A stretch of DNA of 36,997 bases from contig JAPNUP010000153.1 of NCBI GenBank assembly GCA_026627345.1, positions 1 to 36,997 of the forward strand, read 5' to 3'. Source of the stretch: Bacillota bacterium (GTDB lineage Bacteria > Bacillota > Bacilli > Alicyclobacillales > SLC66). Positions 1 through 7,574 of this stretch are shown here, in pieces. Each line of letters starts with the position of its first letter. Within the stretch, counting starts at the first letter, position 1. The translations under genes were made by a program, and so were the position numbers. Under the pieces are notes generated by a model, which was not told the origin of the DNA, ran no database searches, and saw only the letters and a program-made list of their open reading frames with translations.

Positions 1-310
1 CTGGGTCTAGACGGGCGATGACGTCTTGCGCGTACAAAAGGTTGTCTGCATAGGCTTTGCGAATAGCGACGACATCCCAATGATCGGCTTGAAACGGATT
101 CCGTGTAGAAGGTTCAGGTGTCTTTCCGTCGAGAACAGTCAGAAAGCGGCGCTCGACCATCGTCACATGTTCAAGAACGGATGCCACGTTGTTAAAATCA
201 GCGCGTGGTTTGCGCAGCCACTCCGCGTCACTCAAGTCTTCCACCATCTTCTCGACTGACTCATGTACCGCGCTCCAAAGCTGCCCTAAATCTCTCAATT
301 CTGATGTCAC
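1..310 (-). CDS. DinB-like four-helix protein, partial (C-terminus outside window)
   Basis: The first 103 residues of a leftward gene that runs off the window edge. It starts at GTG 310, preceded by AGAGGAGG about 8 bases upstream. The N-terminus (VTSELRDLGQLW...) is helical, and the stretch 'SVLEHVTMVERRFL' around residues 42-56 matches the first metal-ligand helix of DinB/YfiT-like proteins, where a His sits in an L-x-H-x-x-x-x-E-x context. These are small four-helix-bundle proteins that bind a divalent metal; many are thiol-dependent transferases or have no known role. Only the first conserved His is inside the window, so the other ligands cannot be checked. The family call is reasonable and the specific function unknown. 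Confidence 0.7.
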   Translation of the reverse strand, partial: MTSELRDLGQLWSAVHESVEKMVEDLSDAEWLRKPRADFNNVASVLEHVTMVERRFLTVLDGKTPEPSTRNPFQADHWDVVAIRKAYADNLLYAQDVIARLDP

Positions 311-359
311 TGTTATCTTCCTCCTCTATGTAAGATGCTTACTCCTACTCTCGATTTTA

Positions 360-905
360 TCACACATGTGGCGTTTTCCCTGTGAGCGCTATGTGAATCA
401 TCTTTGGGATCCAAGAAGGTGGCAACGCCCCCATATATACCATGACAACGCGGCCTTTACGCGTTAGCACAAAGGTCATCGGTTCTGCAATCACGGTGTA
501 GGCTTGTCTAAAAGTGCCTTTCGTATCGAGCAGGATCGGGTATGGAATGTGGTATTTGTGAGCGAAATCGCGGGCCTTTGATACACTATCGATGCTGGTC
601 AGATTCACGCCGACAAAAGTGATGTCATGCCCATACTTTTTGGCCGCTTTCACGAATTCTGGGGTTTCTTGCTGGCAAGGGGGGCACCACGACGCCCAGG
701 CGTTGATGATGATCGGCTTTTTGCCTAGAAGACTGGAAAGGCTTATCCTCTTATGATTAATCGTCAGAAGGGAAAATGATGGCGCCTGTTGTCCAGCGTG
801 AAGGAACCCGGCGGCCTGCGCAGGGGCGGCTGAGCCAAGCGTCCAGATGAGGGTGAACACGAGAAGCAGGGCGCTCCATAGTCGATGAGTACGGATAGTC
901 GTCAC
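360..905 (-). CDS. Secreted TlpA/ResA-type thiol-disulfide oxidoreductase
   Basis: A 181-residue thioredoxin-fold protein of the AhpC-TSA/Redoxin group. Residues about 1-32 form a signal peptide or signal anchor with a possible cleavage site at AQA-AG. The catalytic motif WCPPC lies at residues 73-77 after a 'PIIINAWASWCPPC' strand, and the cis-Pro region is 'AEPMTFVL'. Such proteins reduce disulfides outside the membrane, for example in cytochrome c maturation or spore-coat assembly; no cytochrome-c genes lie nearby, so the partner is unknown. The start at GTG 905 is awkward because the only SD-like sequence (AGAGG) directly abuts it, and no other in-frame start lies before the signal peptide. 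A palindromic repeat begins 14 bases upstream. Confidence 0.85.
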   Translation of the reverse strand: MTTIRTHRLWSALLLVFTLIWTLGSAAPAQAAGFLHAGQQAPSFSLLTINHKRISLSSLLGKKPIIINAWASWCPPCQQETPEFVKAAKKYGHDITFVGVNLTSIDSVSKARDFAHKYHIPYPILLDTKGTFRQAYTVIAEPMTFVLTRKGRVVMVYMGALPPSWIPKMIHIALTGKTPHV

Positions 906-918
906 CTCTTTTGCGATT

Positions 919-984
919 GGACGGTAACATGGTGCTGTCGCACCACCGTCCGCGGGAAGAATAAGCGGCTGACGCCGTTATTCC
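919..984. repeat. Double-hairpin palindromic repeat, copy A
   Basis: Two adjacent hairpins. The first has an outer stem GGACGGT/ACCGTCC around an inner hairpin GGTGC-tgtc-GCACC. The second is GAATAA-g-CGGC-tgac-GCCG-TTATTC. The same architecture occurs twice in tandem at 13163-13302. Compared with those copies the outer stem carries a paired change (GGACGGT/ACCGTCC here, GGACGCT/AGCGTCC there), so the fold has been kept while the bases changed. It sits between divergent genes, upstream of the likely promoter of the helicase gene, so it is not an ordinary terminator. Confidence 0.85.
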
Positions 985-1051
985 GAGAGTGGTAGAATTG
1001 AAGTCTTCATTATAAACTAATGGAACCGTCAATGTCACACGATCCCTGTTA

Positions 1052-1081
1052 TTGACAATTGACAATGGCCGTCGTTACAAT
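1052..1081 (+). promoter_or_regulatory. Sigma-A-type promoter of the SNF2 helicase gene
   Basis: A perfect -35 TTGACA (1052-1057), an 18-base spacer and -10 TACAAT (1076-1081). A second TTGACA at 1059-1064 is too close to the -10 to be used with it. The predicted transcript start near 1088 lies downstream of the in-frame start at 1052, which supports the ATG at 1109 as the true translation start. Confidence 0.75.
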
Positions 1082-1108
1082 AGGTCGGATAGACAAAAAG
1101 GGGTTTCC

Positions 1109-4100
1109 ATGATGAAGATCAGTGCCACGCTCATTACTGATTGGTGCGGCCCGCAGGCTTGTCAGCGCGGTCGAGACTACTATCAGACGCGACATGTGAC
1201 GGAACTGAAGCGTATAGGGGCCGGGGCCGGTGACTATCATGCCGTCGTGGTGGGGAGCAAACGCTACCACGTGCACGTGAACATCCGCGACTTGGACGAA
1301 GATTCGTTAGAGGCTGAATGCACATGCCCTGCTTTTGAACAGTATTTTTCCTACTGCAAGCATATCGCGGCGGTCTTGTTTGCGATCGCCGATCAACCGA
1401 CAAATGTAGACTTGCCAAGTGAAGGACCGGCACCGGACCCGCGTATGGCGCAGCAGATCTTATCCCTTTTTTCTGATGGCGCACTCCTTCGCGAATCGCC
1501 CATGCCACCTTCCTTGGATGACGACAAACAGGTCTTGCAGTCAGCGTATACCTTACATGTGCTGAGTGCAGGGATTAGGCGAGCTCTGGCGATCGAACTC
1601 AAAGTTGGGCCTAAACGGCTGTACGTTGTGCAGAAAATCAAGGAGTTTCTCGATCACTTGGAGAATCGCTCACCTTATACCTTTACTAAGCTGTTTACCT
1701 TTCAATTTACCGATTACCGTTTTACACCACTCGATTGGTCTATTATGGAACAACTGATTCGCGTGAAGCGCGAGGAAGCGCATTACCGCTTTGCACTTCA
1801 GTACCCGTACGGACAGAGCTTCTCGAGTGGGCAAAATGAGCGTCTCTTGATCCTTTCGCCGAGTGTCTGGCCTGCCTTATCGCCGCTATTAAAAAGTGCC
1901 GATGTGCAGTTTGTCATAGGCAATCAACAGGTAACAAATCCTGTATTCACAGATGAGCCAGTCAAACTGGCGAGTCGTATGAGCAAAGGCGCAAGCGAAG
2001 GCTACCACTTACGCATTGATGGGCTTCGCTCGGTGACACTGCTTCCCGACTATGAAATGGCCATTGGGGAAGGTCGCGTACACACCGTGCCACGTGAAGA
2101 GTTAACGCGCATGGCGAGCCTTCAGTTCACGTTGTCACGCCTGCCTGATACTTCCGTCTTCGTGTCTAGTGAGCAGATCGAACCATTCATGGAGCGTGTG
2201 GTGCCTGAACTGCGTAGATTCGGGTCACTAGAGATCGCGCCTGAGATTGCGGAACAGTTGGTCGACCTTCCGCTTCACATCAGGTTGTATCTCGATCGCG
2301 AGGATGAGCGACTGCTTGCGCATGTAGAGTACGCATACGGGGATCTGCGTATCAATCCGTTGCAACACAGTCCGCGTAAAGAAGAGAAGGATCACATTTT
2401 ACTTCGCGATGTGCAACGGGAAGCGGCGTTCATGGCTGTGCTCGAAAGATCGGCGCTGACGTACGATGGACGTACCCTGTCTACGGATGACGAAGAGGCT
2501 ATCTACGCCTTCTTGCATCACGTGCTGCCGCAATTGGAAGAACTGTCAGAGGTATTCGTTACCCCTGCGCTGCAGTTGCAGACAGATCGGCCCGCCTTTG
2601 TACCGAAAGTGCGCGCAGACATGAATGAAAAGACGAATTGGCTTGACATCAACTTCTCGATCGACGGCATCGATGACGAGCAGATTCAGGATGTGCTGCG
2701 GGCGCTGGTGGAGAAAAGGCGATATTACCGACTCGCAGACGGAAGATTTCTGTCTCTGGAGACAGACGCATTCGCACAGATGGAGACATTTTTAAGTGGT
2801 CTCGATGTGCGTAAAACGCAGATTCGCGGCGCACGCCTGGAGGTGCCGGCGGTGCGCGGCTTGCATCTATTGAACGCTGATCAAGAACTGCGTAACGTCA
2901 AGCTTGGAAAAGCTTTGCGTCAACTGCTGGACAATCTGAAGAATCCGGACAGTCTCGATTTTCCTGTACCTGCATCGCTAGACACGGTCTTGCGCGATTA
3001 TCAAAAGTACGGGTTTCAGTGGTTCAAGACGCTGGCGTACTACCACTTCGGCGGTATTCTCGCTGATGATATGGGTCTTGGCAAGACGCTGCAAAGTATC
3101 GCTTTTATCCTATCTGAGATAGAGAGCAGTCGTGAAGCTGGCTTGCCAACATTGATCGTATGTCCGGCGGCGCTGACTTTTAATTGGCGCAATGAACTGC
3201 AACGCTTTGCGCCTTCGCTTCACGTGGCGCTCGCCGTCGGCACGCGCGACGAAAGAGAGAGCGTCCTCGATGACCTAGAAGGTGTCGATGTACTGATTAC
3301 CTCGTATCCGATCCTTCGCCGCGATGTAGACGCTTATGCTAAGCAGTCCTTTTACGCGCTGATTCTTGATGAAGCGCAGGCCTTTAAGAATCACCAGACG
3401 CAGACAGCGCAAGCCGTAAAGCAGATACAGGCCAGACAGCGTTTTGCCTTGACCGGAACGCCTGTAGAGAACGCGCTGGCTGAACTGTGGTCGATCTATG
3501 ATGTCGTGTTTCCAGATTTGTTTGCCAGCCACAAAGCGTTTCTTGATTTGTCTACCGAACAAGTGGCGAGGCGCATTCGGCCGTTTCTCCTGCGACGGAT
3601 GAAAAAGGAAGTACTAACCGAACTGCCGGATAAAATCGAGACGCTCCAGACGGCAGAACTGACAGTCGAGCAAAAGAAACTGTATTTGGCGTACCTGTCG
3701 ACCCTGCAAAGTGAGACGCGTGAACAGCTGCAAGCGCAAGGACTGCAAAGAAGCCGCATGAAGATTCTCGCCGGTATTTTACGACTGCGGCAGTTGTGTT
3801 GCCATCCTGCCTTGTTTGTCGAACACTATGAAGGCGGCTCAGGCAAACTCGACCAGTTTCTCGAGATTGTCGATGAGTGTATGAGTGGCGGCAAACGGAT
3901 GCTGGTGTTCTCGCAGTTCACGGAGATGCTCGGGATCCTCAGAACGGAGCTGGCACAGCGCGGACTACGCACCTTTTACCTCGATGGCGCGACGCCCGCG
4001 AAAATGCGTGTACAACTATGTGATCGTTTCAATGCTGGCGAAGAGCGGATCTTCTTGATCTCTCTGAAGGCAGGTGGTACGGGACTGAATCTGACAGGCG

Positions 4101-4360
4101 CCGACACAGTCGTCTTGTACGATCTCTGGTGGAATCCGGCGGTTGAAGAGCAGGCGGCGGATCGGGCCCATCGCATGGGTCAGAAGAATGTGGTGCAAGT
4201 GATTCGTATGGTCACAGAAGGAACCATCGAGGAAAAAATGTACGCCCTACAGCAGAAAAAGCGCGATTTGATCGGACAAGTGATTCAGCCTGGGGAAGAA
4301 GCTTTGACAGCGCTCACGGAGCAGGAGATTCGTGAACTCCTCATGTTGGAAGAAACGTAA
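1109..4360 (+). CDS. SWIM zinc-finger SNF2-family DNA helicase/translocase
   Basis: A 1083-residue bacterial SNF2 ATPase. The N-terminus has a SWIM zinc finger with C71-x-C73 and C83-x-H85. A long middle region of the SNF2-associated type follows. The ATPase begins near residue 640: Walker A 'DDMGLGKT' near 650-660, the DEAQ box in 'LILDEAQAFKN' near 755, then a helicase C-terminal domain with 'LKAGGTGLNL' and 'ADRAHRMGQ'. The family pumps along duplex DNA and is linked to transcription recycling and repair; the exact role of this subfamily is not settled. Start ATG 1109 is preceded by AAAGGGG, and a strong promoter lies at 1052-1081. The glycosylase gene tag follows after 32 bases and is probably cotranscribed, which fits a DNA-repair context. 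Confidence 0.92.
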   Translation: MMKISATLITDWCGPQACQRGRDYYQTRHVTELKRIGAGAGDYHAVVVGSKRYHVHVNIRDLDEDSLEAECTCPAFEQYFSYCKHIAAVLFAIADQPTNVDLPSEGPAPDPRMAQQILSLFSDGALLRESPMPPSLDDDKQVLQSAYTLHVLSAGIRRALAIELKVGPKRLYVVQKIKEFLDHLENRSPYTFTKLFTFQFTDYRFTPLDWSIMEQLIRVKREEAHYRFALQYPYGQSFSSGQNERLLILSPSVWPALSPLLKSADVQFVIGNQQVTNPVFTDEPVKLASRMSKGASEGYHLRIDGLRSVTLLPDYEMAIGEGRVHTVPREELTRMASLQFTLSRLPDTSVFVSSEQIEPFMERVVPELRRFGSLEIAPEIAEQLVDLPLHIRLYLDREDERLLAHVEYAYGDLRINPLQHSPRKEEKDHILLRDVQREAAFMAVLERSALTYDGRTLSTDDEEAIYAFLHHVLPQLEELSEVFVTPALQLQTDRPAFVPKVRADMNEKTNWLDINFSIDGIDDEQIQDVLRALVEKRRYYRLADGRFLSLETDAFAQMETFLSGLDVRKTQIRGARLEVPAVRGLHLLNADQELRNVKLGKALRQLLDNLKNPDSLDFPVPASLDTVLRDYQKYGFQWFKTLAYYHFGGILADDMGLGKTLQSIAFILSEIESSREAGLPTLIVCPAALTFNWRNELQRFAPSLHVALAVGTRDERESVLDDLEGVDVLITSYPILRRDVDAYAKQSFYALILDEAQAFKNHQTQTAQAVKQIQARQRFALTGTPVENALAELWSIYDVVFPDLFASHKAFLDLSTEQVARRIRPFLLRRMKKEVLTELPDKIETLQTAELTVEQKKLYLAYLSTLQSETREQLQAQGLQRSRMKILAGILRLRQLCCHPALFVEHYEGGSGKLDQFLEIVDECMSGGKRMLVFSQFTEMLGILRTELAQRGLRTFYLDGATPAKMRVQLCDRFNAGEERIFLISLKAGGTGLNLTGADTVVLYDLWWNPAVEEQAADRAHRMGQKNVVQVIRMVTEGTIEEKMYALQQKKRDLIGQVIQPGEEALTALTEQEIRELLMLEET

Positions 4361-4392
4361 GTGAGTGACTAGCAGGTGAAGGAGGGACGAGG

Positions 4393-4992
4393 ATGACCGA
4401 GTTACGACCGGAGGCGGGGGCTAGTGTTGTGCGCTGTGCCTGGTGCGGCACAGACCCGCTCTATGAGGCTTATCACGATACAGAATGGGGTGTGCCGCTG
4501 TCTGATGATCAGCGGCTATTTGAATTTCTCGTTTTGGAATCGATGCAAGCCGGGCTCAGTTGGCTGACTGTTTTGCGTAAACGCGAACATTTTCGACGCG
4601 CATTTGAAGGCTTTGATCCAGTGCGAGTGGCCGGTTTCGACGACACCAAAATCGCGTCCCTGCTTGCGGACCCAGGGATTATACGCAATCGTTTGAAGAT
4701 CGCCGCGGCTGTGCGAAACGCCTCGGCGTTCTTGCGGGTGGTCGAGGAGGTAGGCAGTTTCTCAGAGTACATGTGGGGGTTTACGGATGGCAGACGCATT
4801 TTGAATCACTGGCGCCATGCCGAAGAAGTCCCGGCGCGCACGGAGTTGTCAGACCGTTTTAGCCGGGACCTCCAAAAGCGTGGATTTTCCTTTGTCGGCA
4901 GCACGATCTGCTACGCGCATCTGCAGGCCACAGGGGTCGTCATGGATCATGTGGTCAGTTGCTTTCGCCACGAGCAACTGATCCGCGCATGA
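4393..4992 (+). CDS. tag: DNA-3-methyladenine glycosylase I
   Basis: A 199-residue protein of normal length for Tag. It excises 3-methyladenine from alkylated DNA to begin base excision repair in the cytoplasm. The 'RCAWCGTDPLYEAYHDTEWG' segment supplies the zinc ligands C15 and H28, and H186 and C190 in 'MDHVVSC' supply the C-terminal pair. The 'LESMQAGLSW' segment contains E49, equivalent to the conserved active-site Glu of E. coli Tag. Start ATG 4393 has GGAGGG upstream. It follows the SNF2 helicase in the same direction with a 32-base gap, and it ends 12 bases before the convergent lipoprotein gene with no room for a separate terminator. Confidence 0.96.
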   Translation: MTELRPEAGASVVRCAWCGTDPLYEAYHDTEWGVPLSDDQRLFEFLVLESMQAGLSWLTVLRKREHFRRAFEGFDPVRVAGFDDTKIASLLADPGIIRNRLKIAAAVRNASAFLRVVEEVGSFSEYMWGFTDGRRILNHWRHAEEVPARTELSDRFSRDLQKRGFSFVGSTICYAHLQATGVVMDHVVSCFRHEQLIRA

Positions 4993-5004
4993 GCGAAGCT
5001 CCGG

Positions 5005-5637
5005 TCAACGCATAGTGATCGCGCGCTGCCAGACTGGGAAAGTGTGTTCGCCGACTAGTGACGTGAGCTTTCCATTGTCCTTGAACATCAGGTAGGGGAA
5101 GCCTGTGATGTATTTCATATCGGCGTTGCCGATCAGATACAAAGGATCTTTGATGAAGTGCAGGTGAAGAGCACGCAGTTCCTGTGCCTCGATCGCTTTT
5201 GCCCACTTCAGCGGGAATCCGGGCGGATAGCCAGTGAATACGATCGTCGGCCACTGCGTCATGTGCGACGCGTTTTTTTGTAGCATTACCAAGGTGCGCT
5301 GACAGTGTGGACACCAATAGGCGACAAAGAGAACAGGGTGCGTCATCGCGTCGAGTGTCGTCCATCTGCCAGACGATTCTTGCACATGAATGTGCTCGTC
5401 TGCTGTGACGCTTATGACAGGCATCGTATTCATCTTAGACACCAAAGGTGTGGGATCCATCAGTAACAAGTTTTCAAATTGCGGCCGCGTCCCGGTCGTT
5501 TTCTCTGGCTTGTGAAGTGCAGGATGTACCGTCTTTGTTATCGGCGTAGCCGCGCTAGGGCTCGAGCAACCTGTCAGCAGTGCGGTGAGCGCGGCGGTAG
5601 CGGCAAAGCCGAGTGTTAGCCAGTGTCTCTTGGGCAT
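5005..5637 (-). CDS. Thioredoxin-fold lipoprotein with WCPHC motif
   Basis: A 210-residue predicted lipoprotein. The signal sequence ends in the lipobox LLTGC with C24 as the acylated residue, followed by a Ser/Ala/Pro-rich linker. A thioredoxin-like domain starts near residue 75, with W108-C109-P110-H111-C112 after the strand 'PVLFVAY'. The CPHC dipeptide is DsbA-like, and a cis-Pro region 'TGFPYLMF' is visible near residue 180. It is therefore likely to be a membrane-tethered thiol-disulfide oxidoreductase outside the cell. Start ATG 5637 is chosen because GGAGGG lies 6 bases upstream; an earlier ATG at 5661 adds eight residues but has no ribosome binding site. It is a second extracytoplasmic redox protein within 5 kb of the TlpA-type protein. 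Confidence 0.82.
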   Translation of the reverse strand: MPKRHWLTLGFAATAALTALLTGCSSPSAATPITKTVHPALHKPEKTTGTRPQFENLLLMDPTPLVSKMNTMPVISVTADEHIHVQESSGRWTTLDAMTHPVLFVAYWCPHCQRTLVMLQKNASHMTQWPTIVFTGYPPGFPLKWAKAIEAQELRALHLHFIKDPLYLIGNADMKYITGFPYLMFKDNGKLTSLVGEHTFPVWQRAITMR

Positions 5638-5736
5638 GATGTCCCTCCAATTGCCTATCATCAGACCAAGGATATCGTAGTCGTGTCTGCTGTCAACTAC
5701 CCAAAAGTACTAGTTCAAGTCTATACCTTCGTCTAG

Positions 5737-5785
5737 TACCCGACTACCAAACAGTCGGGTATCCTACTATCGTAAGCTCACGATA
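5737..5785 (+). promoter_or_regulatory. Two inverted repeats in the leader of sedolisin 1
   Basis: The first is a perfect 9-base inverted repeat, TACCCGACT and AGTCGGGTA, separated by 7 bases (5737-5761). The second is TATCGT-aagctc-ACGATA (5768-5785), which ends just before the ribosome binding site GGGAGGG. They could be protein-binding operators or two RNA hairpins in a structured leader. The sequence does not decide between these. I did not find a convincing -35/-10 pair upstream. Confidence 0.6.
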
Positions 5786-5801
5786 CTGGGAGGGAACATG
5801 C

Positions 5802-7520
5802 GTGAAAGGCAAATTCCTTAAGATCGGCGCGGGTTTGGCGCTGCTGGCATCGCCGTTGACGCTTTTGATGACGTCACCTGCTGCATATGCCAGTACAACC
5901 ACTTGGTCGGCTACGGCCACACAGGCATTCAATCCTACGAATGCGACGAATCTCGGTGCGCTCTCCGCATCGGCGCCCGTTCAAGTCGTGCTAGGGTTGA
6001 AGCTTCACAATCAGCAGGAAATGGATACGTACATTCAGGACATTAGCACACAAGGTAACGCCCTATTCGGCGAAAGTTTAACGCCGGCTGAGTTCACCGC
6101 AGACTATGCGCCCACCTCCGATCAAGTGGACGCCGTGACAAGTTATCTGACCAGCCAAGGGTTTACCAATATCTCCGTATCGTCCAATAACTTGCTCATC
6201 ACAGCCAATGGTACAGCGGCGCAAGCTGAATCCGCTTTCAACACGGTGCTCGACCAGTTCAGCCAAGATGGTCAAACCGTGTACGCGAATACCACACCAG
6301 CGGAGATCCCCACTTCCCTCAGTGGAACGGTGGCCGCTGTCCTCGGGCTCAATGACGCGGCGCGCATGACGCCTCCGATTGTCAAAGCGACTGGTACCTC
6401 GACGTCGACTTCGTTGCCTAATTATCCGGCCAGCTACAATCCACAGAACTTCTGGCAAGCTTACGACGTAGGTAATACGCCAACTGGCTCTGGTACGAGT
6501 ATCGCCATTATGGCGGAAGGCGATCTGACACAAGTGGTGAAGGATCTTCGGCTTGAAGAAGCGGCAAACAATCTTCCTCAAGTTCCGTATACCATTGTTC
6601 CAGTCGGCATCGCCAGCAATGACACGTCGGGTGCAGACGAGTGGGATTTAGATACGCAGTATTCGACCGGGATGGCCGGTACGGTGTCTCATCTCTACAT
6701 CTATGACACGACTTCATTGACTGATTCGGACACCGCGCGTGAATTCAACGCGTTTGCCAGCCAAGACGTGGCGAAAGCAGGCAGCGCATCATTTGGTGAA
6801 TGTGAATTCGATCCGTACCTAGACGGCGCGATGCTGGTGGATGACGAGATTTTTGCTGAAGCGGCAGCCCAAGGGCAGACTACCTTCGCGTCAGCGGGTG
6901 ACACAGGTGGTTTCTGCGCGGTCGCGCCGACCAACGGTGTACCAGCCGGCGCGCCAGACGTGAACTATCCGGCGTCTTCTCCTTACGTGGTGGCAGTCGG
7001 CGGCACCACGCTGATCACCAACAGTAACGGCAGTTACGATGAAGAACTCGCTTGGACAGCAGGCGGCGGTGGTACCAGCTACTTTGAATCCGCCCCCTAT
7101 TGGCAGTCTGGTATCGTGCCAGAAACCACAGAAGTAGGGAAGGGCTTGCCGGATATTGCGATGGACGCCGATCCGAATAGCGGCGCCAACGTATGGGTAG
7201 ATGGCACACCTGAGGTTGTCGGTGGCACCAGCTTGTCTTCCCCACTATCGCTCGGGGTGTGGGCGCGACTGGAGAGCGCGCATGGCAATCAGCTTGGCTT
7301 CGCGTCTCCTCTTCTGTATGGTGTGTATGGTAGCGATGGGTTCCACGATATCATCCTTGGTGACTCGGGTCCGTATCCGGCTACACCAGGCTGGGACTTT
7401 GCGACCGGCCTCGGTACCTTTGATGTGAGCAACATGAACACGGTGATGGATCAATACGCGCCGCAGGGACCGGCCCCAGCTCCGGCACCGGCACCGGCTC
7501 CAGGACCTGCAGGTCCCTGA
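5802..7520 (+). CDS. Sedolisin-family (S53) secreted serine-carboxyl protease 1
   Basis: A 572-residue acid protease precursor. Residues 1-30 are a signal peptide (cleavage about AYA-S). Residues about 55-195 form the S53 propeptide (Pro-kumamolisin-like), and the catalytic domain follows. Catalytic residues seen are E280 and D284 in 'DEWDLD', S477 in 'GGTSLSS' and the oxyanion Asp, probably D337 in 'GECEFD', a spacing that resembles Pseudomonas sedolisin. The calcium site is the 'HDIILG...GWDFATGLG' region. The protein ends in a Pro/Ala/Gly tail of about 19 residues. Start GTG 5802 follows GGGAGGG; the ATG at 5798 is out of frame and stops after seven codons. These enzymes cleave proteins at acidic pH outside the cell. 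Confidence 0.94.
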   Translation: MKGKFLKIGAGLALLASPLTLLMTSPAAYASTTTWSATATQAFNPTNATNLGALSASAPVQVVLGLKLHNQQEMDTYIQDISTQGNALFGESLTPAEFTADYAPTSDQVDAVTSYLTSQGFTNISVSSNNLLITANGTAAQAESAFNTVLDQFSQDGQTVYANTTPAEIPTSLSGTVAAVLGLNDAARMTPPIVKATGTSTSTSLPNYPASYNPQNFWQAYDVGNTPTGSGTSIAIMAEGDLTQVVKDLRLEEAANNLPQVPYTIVPVGIASNDTSGADEWDLDTQYSTGMAGTVSHLYIYDTTSLTDSDTAREFNAFASQDVAKAGSASFGECEFDPYLDGAMLVDDEIFAEAAAQGQTTFASAGDTGGFCAVAPTNGVPAGAPDVNYPASSPYVVAVGGTTLITNSNGSYDEELAWTAGGGGTSYFESAPYWQSGIVPETTEVGKGLPDIAMDADPNSGANVWVDGTPEVVGGTSLSSPLSLGVWARLESAHGNQLGFASPLLYGVYGSDGFHDIILGDSGPYPATPGWDFATGLGTFDVSNMNTVMDQYAPQGPAPAPAPAPAPGPAGP

Positions 7521-7547
7521 TCTCGACGCGCAAAGACACTTAACACG

Positions 7548-7574
7548 GCCAGGTGCGACAGCACCTGGCTTTTT
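7548..7574. terminator. Bidirectional terminator between sedolisin 1 and P450 genes
   Basis: GCCAGGTGC-gaca-GCACCTGGC followed by TTTTT on the + strand, so it ends the sedolisin transcript. The stop codon of the convergent P450 gene (7573-7575) lies inside the T run. The 14-base core is the exact reverse complement of the inner hairpin of the double-hairpin repeats at 919 and 13163. Confidence 0.85.

Noticed and set aside
1052-1108. Upstream start for the SNF2 helicase at 1052
   Set aside because: The start codon coincides with the -35 box of a strong promoter, so the transcript would begin after it.
5798-5821. ATG start at 5798 for sedolisin 1
   Set aside because: It is out of frame with the protease and ends after seven codons. 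A role as a tiny leader peptide overlapping the GTG start cannot be excluded but has no support.
6078-6581. 167-residue minus-strand open frame inside sedolisin 1
   Set aside because: Antisense to a well-supported S53 gene, rich in Arg and without recognisable motif.
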